Assembly: GCA_023078685.1 (NCBI GenBank)
Contig: JALGAS010000005.1
Location: 2,418,001 to 2,482,000, forward strand
Reading direction: 5' to 3'
Source of the DNA: Neopestalotiopsis rosae
Lineage: Eukaryota; Ascomycota; Sordariomycetes; Amphisphaeriales; Sporocadaceae
Length of the DNA: 64,000 bases
Shown here: piece by piece, positions 35,059-48,300 of the stretch
Numbering within the stretch: position 1 is the first letter of the stretch
Layout of the letters: every line of letters begins with the position of its first letter
Notes under the pieces: model-generated
Databases searched by the model: none
Seen by the model: the letters and a program-made list of their open reading frames with translations, nothing else
What the model was told of the DNA's origin: nothing
Program-made: the position numbers and the translations under genes

Positions 35059-38000
35059 TCATGGGTAGAGAAATAGGAGTTCTGGTCTGGGAGGCGATAT
35101 ATTGTTATACTCTGTCTGGGGAATATTGGGCTCACGGTAATCTAAACCCAACATGTCAAAATTCAACACTCTTTGAATAAAAGATAGACGCACGTCACCA
35201 ATATTAACTATTTTCATTCTAATCTTCAATTTTATAACTGTCAAACATTACTTCTGAGATCGCGATGGTGTTCTTCGCAACGTCTAAGTCGGCCAAGAGC
35301 ACATCTACTGGGTATCTGAGCGGGTTCCAGAGAGCCTTCTGGGGTTATGGCAACAGACCGGGAATCGCTAGTTGATGATTCGTATTCCATCATTATCACG
35401 CAAAATTATGCCTCTGAGATCGTCTCAGTCACGGCAAATTGGACCTTCCAGATTCTATCAGCGTCCAGAATCATCCACCGGGACTCCAACCCTCCCACAC
35501 CCCCCCACGTTTGCCAAGATAACGAGCCGCACCTTATTCTAATGTATAAATTTGCTTAATTTGCTGAGTCAGAAGATAACCCACTGCTCTTTGTTCTTTG
35601 TGTGTTCCTATTAGAGTGGGAAAAGCTGTGAAAAAGTCCTTGGACGTTTCGGCGACGGCCCGAGAGCCACCTGCCGTATTGAGCAGAACCGCGGCCTCCC
35701 CCATTGCTTGTCACCACGTCTCCATTTCAACTACCACTCTCAAGGACTGGTACTACCGAACGAGGAAACTCTCCCCAAAATGGTACTAATGATGTTGTTC
35801 TTTTCTTCCATCATGCTTGCCCACATATCCTCGGACCAAGACCCTCTTATTCGAGTGCCTCGGTTTCTTGTCGCTTTTCGTCCGTCAAGGGTTATTGGAA
35901 TAGAATTAAAGTTGCGGTAAGGTCCTGGCAAAGAAAGTCCTTGTTACAGGGTAGAGAGATAGGCTCGTGGTGGCAGATTGAGTCATATGCATTCGGCATT
36001 AGCATCGGGATATGATTCATGAAATGATGGCCTACTAAGTTCAGCCAGCTATGCCACAAAGTCAGGGTATATGCGTGCTCATAGCTGCCTGGACTGGCAG
36101 GGAGAGATATACCCAAGAAGTATACACTCTCATATCCAAGACACCAGAATTTCAATAAGCAGGAAAATCGGTTCGATCTCGAACGTTGGTCGAAAGAACG
36201 TAATCAAGTGAGGACATGGAGTGACGAAATGCGGCTTGTACTCAATTGCACTGAAACAAGCGTCCGAATGCAATGCCTATCACCGTTGCTGTTCAAGTAC
36301 AGCGACAGCTCCTGCTCCGTATGGCAACACTTCATCTGGTGATTACTCTGCCTCTCCCTCGAAGCGACCTCCAGGTCATCTATGTAAGACATCCCGCTGA
36401 ACAAGTCCCAAGCTATTGTTGTGATGCCAAGATTGTAGGAGTGAAGAGCTTTACGGTACAGAAAATGGTACAATTTCATACATGCCGGCTTGCAGGCTTT
36501 TTCAACAAAGTGGCAAGTCAAGTGAATGGTAATGATATCACTGAGAGGGTCACGTCTCGTCTCACATGCAGTCGTCTTGTCTCCCTCTTGCTTCGAAGAA
36601 TTTCAGGAACGAGAGGGGACCTCAATTATACTGGTCGCGTATTCTTCCAATGATCTAGTACGAATCACCCGAGATGGCATACCTTGCGGCCAACATCCTT
36701 CCTCAACTATGTCGTACAAACGGAGCCTCCAATTAAACTATGCATCATGAAGGACATCTATGTTTCTTCTGCAACTATGTATCTATCATCCATGTCGTAC
36801 TTACATGTCTCTGTAGTCACTTGGATCGATTCAAGCTTAGTATCTTTTCTTCATTAGAGAGGAATGATAGCTTGAGATACAAAGCAAGTTGGTGGATATA
36901 CAAAGGACTCTGGGTCTCTGCGTGACTTGTGGCGTGGCTCTCTCACGGAGCGGTCGCCTCCTACCTACGGATTCTATTGCTTGGTACCAAGCATGTTGAT
37001 GCCATGCAGGAAGACCAATATTTGACACTCAAAGTAGCATATAGCTCGAGATGATAACGAGTTCGTGTATCGATATCTCTCAACTGGTGCTTGATGAGGC
37101 TCACGCACTACTCCCCGCGGCTAGGACGCTGGTAAGCCAGCATGCTCAGAGACCACATGTATTGCGCAGCACTTTCAGTATACTGGATGGCAACACGGCA
37201 CTGGAAGATGGGCTATTGTCACGAATACGACCACATATATGATCACATGGACTCGCACTGCCGGTGTCATGATAGCACAAGCAACGTAACACACAAAAAG
37301 GACACGAAAAAGATAAAGAAGACGCCTTGCCTCCGCGATAACAACAACACCCTCTTTCCTCCGACTCTTGACTGCCGACCTACCGGACTCTCTTCCTCCA
37401 CAGCCTACCAATGCAGTAGTCAAAACATCAAACGTATGTAGGGGCGACGGCATGCGGCTTAGTGTACAAGCCTTGAGATAAAAAGTTGAGCGAGTGACTG
37501 AACGTGACGATTAAGTCTTGACCTCCAATCACATCAAAGGCCGGGTCTCTGGTACGTCAGCCCTGCCCTTTCGGAATACATTGCGCACAACCAACCAACC
37601 ACTGACATCGGCGGTTCTTCATTGGAGAGAAGTGAAGAGGGGGAAAAACAAAGGAAAATGCAAGCGTTGGTCATGCTTGTAATGTGGTTGCAATGCATTT
37701 CTTCCCCCCCTCTCTCTCCATCCACCACCATTAAGATGCCAAGGGTGTTGCAAAGATGTTGCCTGACTTCCAGGAACGAAACCAATGGGGGAAAGGAAAA
37801 GGTAACTAAGTTGTCCTTGGTGTTTCCCCAAAGATGGGAAAAAAGCTTGGCTTTTCTCCAACTTTTATTCTCCAAAAAAAAAGTATGGAGAGGTTTTGTT
37901 CAGTCTTTCCCCTGCACACGCCACCGCAGTATACGGCCCGTTATACCGCCTTTACCTAGTAACACAGCTTCCCGGGGGTGTGTGGCGGCGGGCTGGGGGT

Positions 38001-39820
38001 GGTTGCGCTTCAGCGGTCACGAAAAGCCTCGAGGGAGGGCATTGTACGAATGTCGTTTGGCTCTTGCATGAGGTTGCGCTAATGAATCAAGAAGAGAGAG
38101 AGAAAATAAGGGTTTGAAAAATGCCTGCCAGTGACGTCGTTTGCTTCTTCTTCGCAGTGTGGTGACATGACAGAGTAAGGAAAGTCATAAAAAAAAAAAA
38201 GATCGTGACAAGAAGTTGCATATAGGAAATTGCAAAGGGTCAACGGCACCCTCCCTCCCCCTCCCCCCTCTAAGGGAAGGGAAATGTTGGTTGAAGCAGT
38301 ATTTACCTTGCCTTACATGACCTAAACTTACCAGGGAGAGCGTCCCATGTACCGACCAAGGGTTTTTTGAGAAGGAAAGGGAAATGCCGGCGGTGTCCAA
38401 AGTGTTGTGCTTTCGTGGCTCCCCAGGTGTGCATTTTATCTATTTAATCTTATTAGTATTATTTCTCGGGACCGGGACTGTTTCTTTGCACATTGATGAT
38501 ATGGTATCTGCCGGAGACTCCGTGACAGGTCAATTGCCAACCCCATTTTTTGCTAAAATCGTCTGATGTTGTTTAAGAAATAAGTGGACAAATAGCGGTT
38601 TGGACATATGCCTTTTTCCACTACCGATGTCACGGTACGGATACACTAGAAGAAACCCAGTACAGTCCAGAGCAGAACCGAAAAAATCGCGAACCCCCCT
38701 GCTGGCCCAAGGACAGCTGGAACCATGGGTCATTCGAGATTACGGGGGCCAGTCAAGTGTCTCATCCTTCTATGTTGGTCCCAGAGCCTGGTACAAAAAA
38801 TGATATCCACTTTATTCCCTCTCTCCTACACAGTAAATGGCATTTTTTCGGCATGTGAAGGGGAGAAAGTCGTCAAGTAGCAAAACCCCGACCCGCGATC
38901 CCAGAGTAACTCCATCACGACTGGACCCAGAAGGTTGCTTGACGTTTGCAACATCGTACTAGGGAATCCGACGATGTCCGTAGAGAAAGGAGAATTACTG
39001 GAGTACAGAGTGCTTAGGTGGGTCTGGGACTACCGGCAGGCAGTATTTAGCGAATATACACTTACCCTGCGCTGCTAAGAGATAAGCGAGACAGCACCAG
39101 AAACTACGTAGAGCGCCAGTGCGCCGTAGGGAAAGGGATAATGTTTTATTGCAGGCAAGCACGTAGATTTAATAGGTACCTATACAATGGTTTTTGCGTA
39201 GGTACCTGGGCTGGTAGGCAGTTCATTCACCGCTAAAGTGTGTGTGTTTGTATGTGTCTTGTCTCATGTCATTCATTGAATGATACTGTGTATCTAGTCT
39301 GATCGAGCCTCAAAACTCCTATATTGTACACGTACAGACAGCTTGTGTATCTCACAATTCAAGCGTCGTAAATCACCACTTCAATCTTGCGTGAGTTCCC
39401 TTCTCTTCAAGTCGTGGAGATGAAAGGGGAAAAAAAGGCAAAGTAATAATAAACAATAAATTCCGACATTGAACACCTCGCTCGGTTTTTGTTTTTGTTT
39501 TGGATATGCATTTCTTTTCGCCATGTAACACCTCGTACCTATGCAAGATTTCCCAAGGGGTATGTTGTAATGATGATGATGAGAATGACGACAACGACAA
39601 ACGACAATGCTGGCTTGGCTGGATTGACTGCTCCCTGAATGCCCCTTGTGATGATCAACGCCGCTCCGCTAAGATGTAAAAAAGTAAAAAAGATAAATAA
39701 CCATGCAAGTTAAAAAAGTTCGGACGACCCACTGCTACGGAGGGCATGGGGAGGTCCAACTCGGTTGAAAAGAAGTGAAGTTGCAGTTTCAGTGGGGCTG
39801 AAATATAGTGTTTTTTTGCC
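35059..39820. other. Long convergent intergenic region, no gene recognised
   Basis: 4.8 kb between the 3' ends of the ferric-reductase and Zn2Cys6 genes. I find no domain in any frame. Two perfect AGGTACCT palindromes occur at 39174-39181 and 39200-39207. The part from 37,600 to 39,800 has many short homopolymers and GT/CT-rich patches. Length is unusual for a tail-to-tail gap. Confidence 0.45.
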
Positions 39821-42800
39821 TCAGATCTGGGCGCCGTTTAGGAAGAAATCCAGGTCGTTCCCTTGCCCCTGGGCGCTCTCGCTTTCTGCTAGCTGTTCCA
39901 GAAGGCTCAGGAACGGATCCTTCTCCTCTCCTGGGCCAGTACCGGCGCTACCGCTGTGGCTCGCGGCGCCAGGACTTGGTGCGACCGGAGGTTGTCTCCT
40001 GCTGTCATCGTCCCCATGCCACGCCGCCGGCGAGGAGAAGGCGTTGGTCGGCATGCCACCAAACATTGGGTCGTATCCCACGTTATTGAGGTCATTACCG
40101 ATGCGCCCGTTGGGCAGGGGGCCATGGCCATGGACTGACGCAAAGTTGTACTGGGGTGAAAAGGGTGTGACGGGCATGTTTGGCACTGGATGGTGTGCTG
40201 GTTGTGGTGGTGACAGGGAGAAGCCTGCAGCTGCGGCTGCTGCAACTGCTGCCTTTGCCGCCGCGTCCTCCTGATCATGTTGCTGTTGTAGATGCACAGG
40301 GTGATGTACCATGTGCTCGCCATTGGAAGGCAGAGATCTGGGGCTCTGGAGCATAATGTTCGGTGTTTGACCGGCGGCAAATGAGTGATGTGCTGGCGTA
40401 GGAAGGCCAGGCGTTGGGGGGACTTGGCCCGGTCTTTGTAAGGGCGTGAGATTCCTGATATCTGGTCGCTTACGACCGTTTGCGCCGCCAATGCTCTTGC
40501 GCTTGAGGTTGGGCCTTTCGGTAGGAGCCATGCCGGCAGCGGCTCCGGCGTCCATGCTGTTGCGAGGAGCATACAAGTCGTGACCGGTATAAGTATCCGT
40601 AGCAAAGTCGACGACCACGTCAGACAAGCTGAGATTGGCGGGATCAAAGGTGAAGCTCTGGCCTCCTGGGCCCCCAATGTTTGCATATCGGTCAAAGAAA
40701 TCCTCGAGGTGGAAGACTGGGGCGTGTCGCATGGGGTTGTTGGTGACGCTCTTGACCAGCTCAGAGTGGGCATTATAGATACCCTGCAGAGTTTCTCGCT
40801 GGTGCTGAACACTGGCCCAGGCATACCGCAGCTCGCTCAACTGCTGCATCTCCCGGGACAAGAAGTCGGCCGAGGATGCGAATGCGCTCATCTCATTGGT
40901 ACCAAGCTTGTTGTAGTGAGCTCCGTGAATGTGTACTGTGCCGGCTGTGCAGATACAATATCCCACAAATGCTGGCCACTCGATCGCTGCCGCCTGCTTC
41001 CCCAATTCCACCAATTCTGCAATGGCATTGGCATGCAAAAAGCACATGTTGGTCGCTTCAATTTGCCATGACTGGTGTTGCCCCGAGCCCGCCAATTCAG
41101 CAAGATCGATGGGGATAAAAGGTCGGTAGACAAGGCAGTGGATAAGGTGGTAGATGAGTTTGCTGAGGACCAGAACCGTCGAATCAGGCTGTCCAAAAAG
41201 AGCGTCCACGCTAGAGAATACATCATCAGTCCCCGATGCCCATACGTCCAGATGTTGACGAATCTTGGAGAGATTTGATAGTGAATGCCATGGAAAATGT
41301 GAGTCGCCCTTGACACCACCGGCTGCGAGATAACGGTTCGTGATACCCAAGATGCGGCTTATGTCGATGAGCATGCCGCTACTTCCCTGGCATTTCTTGC
41401 CGCTGCCTTGGAGATGTTGTAGATTGGAGTCGCTCTGGAAGAATTCGCCTTCGATCGGGAGGGCCGAGGGGCTGGGGGACCAGTAAGGAAGCCGCAACAA
41501 AATCGTCTTGTCTGCGATTAGTGAGGGTCGTTTTGAACCGCACGCCATGAACCGGTCGAGTAAATAGCAGGTCCAAAAGAGGCGTCTTCTCATTTCGCGT
41601 TCAACGGGCGTGATGCGTGCATTCAACTCCACTTCGCGGTGCAGTTCTAGTGCCATGGCCATACCGACGGCATTTGCTATCATTGGCAGTCAGCAGCCAC
41701 TCAATTCTCATATTGCTCATCATCATCTTGGAGAACTGGGACCTACTCAACAGCATGTAAGCCTTTTTGCCTTTGCCTGCTGCTGTAAACGCCGTGACCA
41801 GCAGGAGCAGGGCTTGCAGTGCGTCGACAGACGGCTCATCTGTATCGACTTCCTTTCTTGCTTGCGAGGCGTACTCCTCGCTGAGTTGCACGGCTGATTG
41901 GTAGCCACTTGGATGGGGTGTGTATCTGATCTTTGTCAGTTGCCCACTCATCATGCTTGTCTTGTTTCTTCCCCAAAAATGCATTCAACTTACCTTGCGC
42001 CGACGGCATATATCGCATGTATAAGATAGGGAGGCAACTGGTTCAATTGTATCCTCTGGCGAATGGTCGACTCGTCGAGGATGTGAAATGGCTTGGCGTG
42101 AAAGCGACTGAAATAAGTGTCGAGGAGAGCCTCGGCCTGGACACCGGGGGACGGTTCACTGGCCACCGGAGGCGAATATACTGCCGTTTCCTCAACCGCT
42201 TCCTTGACCCGTGCGATTTCCGTGGCGATTCGCTTGGCTTGTGGCTCGGCCGAGGATGCATCCTCTTGGGTTTCTGATGGGGCATGATTCGATGCGCCAT
42301 CCTCGGTCGCTGCCGACAGCGGCGGCTCATCTGCCGAGGGGGAATCGTCTGGTTTCTTCGATTCCTTGAGCTTCTGTTCCAGTCCATCGACCCTCTTTAA
42401 CAGTGCCTCCAACACATCGGTCTTTGGACCTCGCTTCTTTGGCACAGCATCTACACGGCAAGAAAGCGTCACGTTAGAAGATGGTTTGCAAATACGCCAC
42501 AATCCGTAAAAGCAGGCTGATGCGTCGTTGTGATTTGTGAGGCCTATTCACGTACCATAGATACAGGCGCATTGAAAAACCTGGCATGCCTCGCAGGACG
42601 GCCGCAATCTATTGCATTTAATCTATAGAGGACTTTGGTTAATTACTGCAAGGTCAAGCGAGCCGGATAATTGACGAGCCAAAAAATGGGGAAAGGCGGA
42701 CGAAAAATCGGTCAGACGGGCGCAGAAGGCTTGGTACATTTTCATATTATAAGAAGGAAGCAGCAGTGTGAACTTTTGAAAGGGGGAAGCAAAAGAAAAC

Positions 42801-42976
42801 CCACGAACCTTGCGCTTCCGACACGATTTGCAATTCATTGACTCGCGAGGTTCGTTGCTCATGCGTCGAGTCGGCAATCGTTCTATGCCCACCTGCGGCC
42901 GTGGCATGGCCACTGGATGGACTCCAGGTATAGGCGCTATGCTCATACTCATCGGTTCATATGTCGAAACGAGCAT
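39821..42976 (-). CDS. Zn2Cys6 fungal transcription factor
   Basis: Five exons, 42809-42976, 42556-42622, 41994-42450, 41747-41925 and 39821-41676, join in phase to 908 residues. The zinc cluster is split by intron 1: CKSCRKRK at the end of exon 1, and [20 protein letters not shown] in the 67-nt exon 2, giving the CX2CX6CX6CX2CX6C pattern. A KKRGPK linker and a leucine-rich dimerisation helix ([18 protein letters not shown]) follow at about residues 81-105. The middle-homology domain (Fungal_trans type, about 195-480) includes [14 protein letters not shown] and [16 protein letters not shown]. The C-terminal 350 residues are Pro, Gln, His and Ala rich (an [14 protein letters not shown] tract) and end in an acidic patch ([12 protein letters not shown]) typical of activation domains. 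Intron 1 is 186 nt, long for this genome. Target genes are unknown. No metabolic cluster surrounds it. The upstream intergenic space is exceptionally long. Confidence 0.88.
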
Positions 42977-43276
42977 TACAACGGGAGTTGATAATGGTCC
43001 TAGGCTTTGTGAGGGTGTGTAAGTGGTTTGCGTGTGTGATTGCGTGCTGGCTGATCCCTAGTCCTTCTTTCCGCAAATGTGTAGTGGCTGATTTACAAGT
43101 CGACTCGCAGATGGCTCTTTTCAGACGGGAGGCGAACGAAATGGGCAGGTGAAGGAGACGCTTTTTTTCAATCGATCCGATAAAACAGTCGTGAGTGAGC
43201 TCTCAGCAATTTGGAGAAGCCTGTTGAGGTGCCCGCGGTTCGTGCATCATAGGCCAACCAAGAGGGACGTCGTTGT

Positions 43277-43299
43277 TTGTGCTTGTGCTTGTGCTTGTA
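43277..43299. repeat. (TTGTGC)n repeat
   Basis: About three and a half tandem copies of a six-base TTGTGC unit, about 300 bases upstream of the Zn2Cys6 start codon. Confidence 0.7.
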
Positions 43300-43630
43300 G
43301 GTGTGTATGTATTCCTTGACTCCTTTGCTTGGCTGTGGGTAGTTGCCTAAGGTTTAGAGCAGGTGTATAGTCAGTCAGTCAAGTCGTCAGGTAAGTTAAG
43401 TTTGGGACGGGACCCAATGTCGAATGGATGGAGATCTGGGATACAAATAAGATCCAAGGAAGGTCTCACGGTAGGCGGGAGATGAAGTAAGGTTAACTTA
43501 CAAGTGTGCCTGTCCCCCAGGCATGGTGCCTGCCAGTAAGTATTTGTCGTTCCCCAATGTACACTACCTGTCTACCTGTCTGTCTACCTACGTAACCTTT
43601 ACCTAGTTTACCGTACAGCCAGGTCAAGGT

Positions 43631-43648
43631 AGAGAGAGAGAGAGAGAG
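43631..43648. repeat. (AG)9 dinucleotide repeat
   Basis: Nine tandem AG units about 650 bases upstream of the Zn2Cys6 start codon. GA tracts are common in fungal promoters. Confidence 0.85.
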
Positions 43649-45383
43649 TGAGAGGTCCCACATCCACACATACCCCCCTCACCTCCGAAAGCGTGTAAGA
43701 GTCGACACCGTAATTGGGACGGATGTGGAGGTGGCTAGTGTCCAGGGCTGGGGTCACCGGGATCACCCAAGGGTTCTTGCGCCCCCCCTCGACACACTCT
43801 TCGGCTCAGATTACAGAGTGGACCCTCTTCATGTATCTCTCGCGGGGGACTCGAGATGGGGTAAGCAACCTTGTTACCGCTAGCGCAAGTTGCAAGTGCA
43901 GGTCCTGTCGGTCGGCGGGCAAGCTGCTGCTGGGGTTGGGTTTATGATGGTCCAGTGTCCACATGGCCCAGCCAGAAAGTGTGAGCAAGGGGGGGCGACC
44001 CGGCGCATGGATGTGCTGGGTGCCAAGCGGTTGGCCGAGCTGGGGATTGCAACAAGTTGCAGAATCCTGGCAGCCGGCGGTATTGGAATGATGCTAGTGA
44101 GGAAGAAGAAGTTATAATCATGATCATCATCAGCCGTAGTAGAAGGAGAAGACGACGACGGCGATGGTCATGATGGAGGGACAAGAAAGAACAAATTTTG
44201 TGGGGGAATGGAATGCCATGCGGCTCTGACGGGAAGTCTGGCGAAAGGGGCCCGGACACCGGCGATGAACTTTTCCCCAAGAGATAAAAATATACAGAGA
44301 ACGAAGAGCAAGAAAAAGAATGGACAATGGGGTTCCAACGATTCCCTGGGACGGACGACAGTTGAGTCTAGTCCTAGGTACAGTTTAGTTCAGTTCCTAC
44401 TTAGCGGTATGCTACTGCGAGCTACCTAGATGCCGAACACACAAGACTGGTCTTGGTTTGTCATGGTGAATCTCGCGTTCGGTCAGCATTAAAAAGCGAC
44501 GCACTATGCCCCATATGTGCATGTGGATTATTGTGAGGATGGAAGGAGTTCTCGGAATTTGGTTGCAATGCGGATTCTGTAGTTACCATGACTCGGGTTC
44601 TAACTCTATCTGTCTGGTTGTGACCGTCGCTGAAAAGATGCGACGGGGACGGACCTTATTCTCGGAGAGCTCAGCAGCTATAGAGCAGGTATCATCAGAT
44701 TTGCTCGCATATTAGTCACCGAAAACCTCAGTCCACAACAACTGCACATGCTCATTGACGCGGTTTCAATCATTTTTCACATCTCGCTTATCCGCCGTTG
44801 ATGGCGTGGTCCATGAAGCGGGAAAAGAAAAGCAAACCCAGCCGTGAAAGTACATAGTCAACGACTTTCGAGCCCTGTCCGGGATGTGGGCTCTCAGTTG
44901 ATGAAGTCATCGCGGCTCCCGGCGCATCCTACACAAAGGCATGTAAGCGGTCGTCGGATAGGGCTTGAAGCCGAAATGACATTTTGTCATTGTCTCTATC
45001 TAATTGTCACGGGCTCAATGCCGTTTGTCAGGGCCGTGGTCCCCCATCAGATAATTCTTGGATCTGAGCTCAGTACCTGGATGACCAGAGCGGACACCCG
45101 TGCAAGGGAAGTACATAGTCGAGAAAGGACAAAAAAAAAAGTTTACCTGGGTTTCTGGTTCCTCTTAATAGAGCACAAATATAGGGTCCCGCTTCCAAGG
45201 CCGGATCTGGAGTCTTCAACTCCCGTGCATGGGAGCCACCTTGTCCTGTCATACAAACACAATCTATACGATGTTTGACAAGTATCAAGAAGGAAGGGCT
45301 ACCTCGTCGGCTGAGACACCTGTCAGTAGGAAACCAGCGGTCCCGGCATATGTAGAGGCTGCATCTGGAGAGTATGATGAACA

Positions 45384-45397
45384 AACACACACACACA
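45384..45397. repeat. (AC)7 dinucleotide repeat
   Basis: Simple AC tract followed by an imperfect ATGCACGCACACC extension in the gene-free stretch. Confidence 0.8.
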
Positions 45398-48300
45398 TGC
45401 ACGCACACCATTGTTTTCTCGACGGCTCTACTCTTGGCCCAGACCCGGCAGGCAGCACAATTTTGTTGCACGAGCTGGACCCGAATGCCTGTACATACAT
45501 GGGCATACTATTACTATATACCCGTCACCAAGGGTGTGGATGATGGTGTCCGTTGATTCCATATCGTTTTGTTGTCGCGAGTAACGACTACCGTGATGTG
45601 TGCATGATGTCTTGAGTTCTGTCAGTCGTCCATTGTAGGCTGTCCTGGACCCATTAGCTGGATATAGTGTATGTAGCCGGTGTGGGCCGAGTGCCGGGGC
45701 CCTTTCCCTGGTGGGAAGAAGCAAATACGAGCGTTTTGGCATGCCAGCTAGTTTTAGGGACCGTATGTGAGAAGTAGTCCATCACAAAAGGGGTATCGCA
45801 ACATCATGATGAGACTCGAGACGGACTACTATGTATAGCTTGGAGGTCATACGTAGTCGGGTAGGTGTTGACAATGTAGGTATGTAGTCGGTGCTTGGCA
45901 GTTTCTCTGGCGCATGCCTAACCGCCAAACAAGAAATAGACTCGTGTACAACCGCAATGCATGATTCTACAGACGTTTCTTTCTCGTCGAATGCCACGCA
46001 GCGAATATGCGAGGGCAAACTATAAAGCGTGTAGAAGATAATTTGCGAATCCCTCTAAACTGCCGTTGGCGAATAAGTAATCTAGGGCGCGGCGAGATCC
46101 TATGGCCCACAGATCGAGCCGCAATGTTTTTTCGCTTAGTGTGTAGTATATACTTTACTCCGAGGAGAGCTTTTACAACACCAGAGCTTCAGGACACATA
46201 AAACCATTGCAGAATACTGTAACTGCTGGCGGTTCCTTCATCTTCTCGAACCCCCGAGCTTAACATGGTGCAGTATTGTGCTCTCAGACACGTTCGCAGG
46301 GAGTCGAATGTAAGAAAAAAGCACGGCCTGAGGGCACATACCTGGGAGCAAGATCGGAGATCCCCCCGATTCAGCCATGTTGTGGTCGTATGCCGAGATG
46401 GGCCGGACAGGTGCCGAATAGGCACGTACGCCTTCTGTCTGTCCTGCAAGTGTGAATGTGTGGCGTTCCTCTACCAGCAGCAGCAGTAACAGCAGTCGTC
46501 ATCACTGGGGTGGAAATGGGAGGGAACAGATGTCCTGCATAGCAAGCAAAAGGTTATACACCACTTGACAGCTCAAAAAAGAAGCACCATCCATTCCGTG
46601 AAAAGCAGTGTGTAGCAGCTTTTCAGCTTTGTTCCTTCACTCCCGTGGACCCCTGGCTCGTAAGCATTACCCTTTGGGAACAGCGTTTTTGAGTTTAGCT
46701 TGAACCCGACCATCTACTTGATTCAGCTACTAGCCAGGAGCCGGAGAATGGGGAGGGTCGACGCCTAGTGTAGCACCTCGAGGGGGGCATAAAATTACCA
46801 GATCCACTACTGACCGTGTACCCGAGGTCAACGGGTACGCTGCAACAGACAGTCAGGCAGTCTCTTGTCACTACCGTAGTAATCGTATACTTGCTCATAT
46901 CCTCTGTAACTCGTCGTGTGTCTGACATTTCGACTTGGAGATTGCGTGTAAGAGAAGAGCCAACCCACCCCCAGAGATGCAGGTAAACGATCAACACCAC
47001 TCGTTTAGTAATCTTGAGGGGGAAGAGAGAGAAAAGAGCCCAAGGACCGAAAATAATGCAAAATGATGCAAGCCAGCAATAAAAGACTGCACGCATACAG
47101 TCGTACATCAGAGACGGGCAGCAAATACTTCGGAGCAAAGAGCCCAGGACAGGATTCCCATCAGCACGTCAGCACACTCAGCATCGGACATGCCATACCA
47201 GCAGGAGCACGCAAAAGGTCCTTTTCGAACCTTGTGACATTAGGGAGCATGGAAACTAGTCTGGATCTAGGCCGTTGCGCCGAGCCTGCAGATCTCTGCG
47301 CTTGCCCTCCGCCGCAGCACAGCACGCAAAAAAAAAAAAAAACTCCATTGATCGTCCGTTACCGCTTAAAAGGTTACGCAGGGAAAATCTGGGGTAAAAC
47401 GTCCATCATCTCATGTTCTTGCTCGGTTGTTGTTTTTAGAGGAGGGGTGAATGTCCAAGAGGGAAGAGCGGGCCCTTTGCATGGGAAATTGGAATGGCAC
47501 ACGTCTCAACTCGCATTGACGAGGGCAACGAGAACCACACCATACATACATACCACGGACTTGATCGCCTTCGTTAAAAAGTAAAAGAAAAGTAGTCATT
47601 GGTAGATGGTAGGCGGGCCAAGGTTCTCTTGACGATCATCCGTGTTCTGGTTTGCCCTGAGAGAGTGAGGGAACAGGCACATCACTTGTCAATGCAGAAT
47701 TTCAGGGTCCTGGAATGATTTACTACCGGGTCTGTCTTGCCTGCCAGGTACATTAACTGACCTACATACCCTACTTCTCAGATGGGACGTAGCCGGGTCG
47801 CGACAAGAGAAAAAAGAATGAGGGGAAGGGCAGAGGTTAAGTGTTGCCAAGGTTGCTTGTCCTGTCCTGGCTCTTTCTTGGAGAGACTTGGAGTCTTGGA
47901 CGGATGCCATGTGGGAATAGGGCGCCCACGGCCAATCATGATCAGTATAGGTGCGTATTCTCGAGAGCCTAACGGCCCAAGACGGTCCGAACATGAGGGG
48001 CCCATGAGGGGCCGATCTAGCGATCTATAGAAGGCGCTGAGGGAGGTCGATTGAAAAGAGTCAAGTATATCGTATAGTGTGTATCACCTAACCTACCTGG
48101 TAAATGTCTGTCCAAAAGGTTCACGCCGTTTGGATTGATAGGTCATTTTCATGACTCGTCAGTCGGTAAAAATCCCCTTGAACTATTATAGATCTTCTGC
48201 GCATTGGGACAATTCATCGTCTTATCATGAGAAGAAGAGAAGGATGAGCAGTCAAGTCAGGTGGCATGTTGTTCTATCCTGGAAAGCTCCAGTTTAGTCC

